Source: Clostridia bacterium (lineage in GTDB: Bacteria; Bacillota; Clostridia; HGM11514). Taken from it: 6,631 nucleotides of DNA. Below, piece after piece: positions 6,531 through 6,631 of this stretch. Position 1 is the stretch's first letter; the number at the start of each line of letters is the position of its first letter. A program made the translations under genes and the position numbers. The DNA is taken from the NCBI GenBank assembly GCA_900757255.1, contig CAAENE010000023.1, positions 1 through 6,631 on the forward strand. Direction: 5' to 3'. The notes beneath the pieces are model-generated. The model did no database searches. It saw nothing but the letters and a program-made list of their open reading frames with translations, and was not told where the DNA came from.

Positions 6531-6631
6531 TCCAGTGTGCCGGGCAGTTTGGCACGCTGGCAGAGGTTGAAAAAGGAGGGTATATTTTCGCAAAACAGTT
6601 TCGCCGGCGTGCAGGGTAGTTTTGCGGAAAA
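6531..6631. other. Non-coding region with two further inverted repeats
   Basis: No gene is recognised. An imperfect 10-bp inverted repeat (CCAGTGTGCC 6532-6541 / GGCACGCTGG 6551-6560, one G-T pair) lies next to a longer one with arms CGCAAAAC (6589-6596) and GTTTTGCG (6619-6626). The latter's 22-nt loop contains the palindrome CGCCGGCG (6602-6609). The region is richer in GC than the adjacent promoter DNA. It could be the 3' part of a structured RNA, a dispersed palindromic intergenic repeat, or the tail of an upstream transcription unit. Confidence 0.45.

Noticed and set aside
6573..6580. AAAGGAGG-like Shine-Dalgarno sequence on the plus strand
   Set aside because: No ATG, GTG or TTG followed by an open frame lies at suitable spacing before the window ends.
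6481..6631. Minus-strand frame open from the right edge to a TGA near 6480, possible 3' end of an upstream gene
   Set aside because: All three minus frames are open across most of this short stretch, the peptide is not recognisable, and it would have to read through the terminator hairpin and the operon promoter.

Overview
The window holds three genes, all on the minus strand. Reading in the direction of transcription (right to left) they are two tandem AraC-family regulators (6400-5444 and 5405-4455), followed by the first 1420 codons of a very large secreted multidomain glycoside hydrolase (4260-1) that runs off the left edge. The strong AGGAGG-type ribosome binding sites, extended -10 promoters, AT-rich leaders, PocR-type AraC regulators and a FIVAR-bearing surface enzyme point to a Bacillota (Firmicutes) bacterium. 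A gut or host-associated Clostridia/Lachnospiraceae-like organism is the best guess. That placement is inference from style and gene content, because no taxonomic marker is present.

The right end (about 6509-6631) has no convincing gene. It contains three successive inverted repeats, and the last one has a T-run on the minus strand, so it looks like an intrinsic terminator for something upstream. Directly after it lies a good sigma-A promoter (GTGACA, 17 bp, TGA-TACAAT) that should drive the two regulators. The regulators are paralogues: each has an N-terminal PocR-type ligand-binding domain and a C-terminal double helix-turn-helix, and the DNA-binding halves are about 70% identical. They are separated by about 38 bp and form one transcription unit, closed by a hairpin terminator 7 nt after the second stop codon.

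The big gene has its own promoter (TTGCTC, 17 bp, TGC-TATTAT), a perfect 12-bp palindrome in its leader (TGAAACGTTTCA, LacI-operator-like) and a strong RBS. Its product is built, in order, of a signal peptide, two nearly identical golvesin-like modules separated by Ser/Pro linkers, a third divergent module of the same type, three Ig-like repeats, a GH16 (beta-glucanase/laminarinase clan) catalytic domain with an intact ExDxxE motif, two FIVAR-like helical modules, and the start of an unrecognised beta-rich region.

The likely combined role is extracellular attack on a beta-glucan-like or galactan-like polysaccharide. The enzyme would be gated by one or both PocR-AraC regulators sensing a breakdown product, and perhaps also by a LacI-family or catabolite regulator at the leader palindrome. 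Substrate, ligand and anchoring mode cannot be read from this window.
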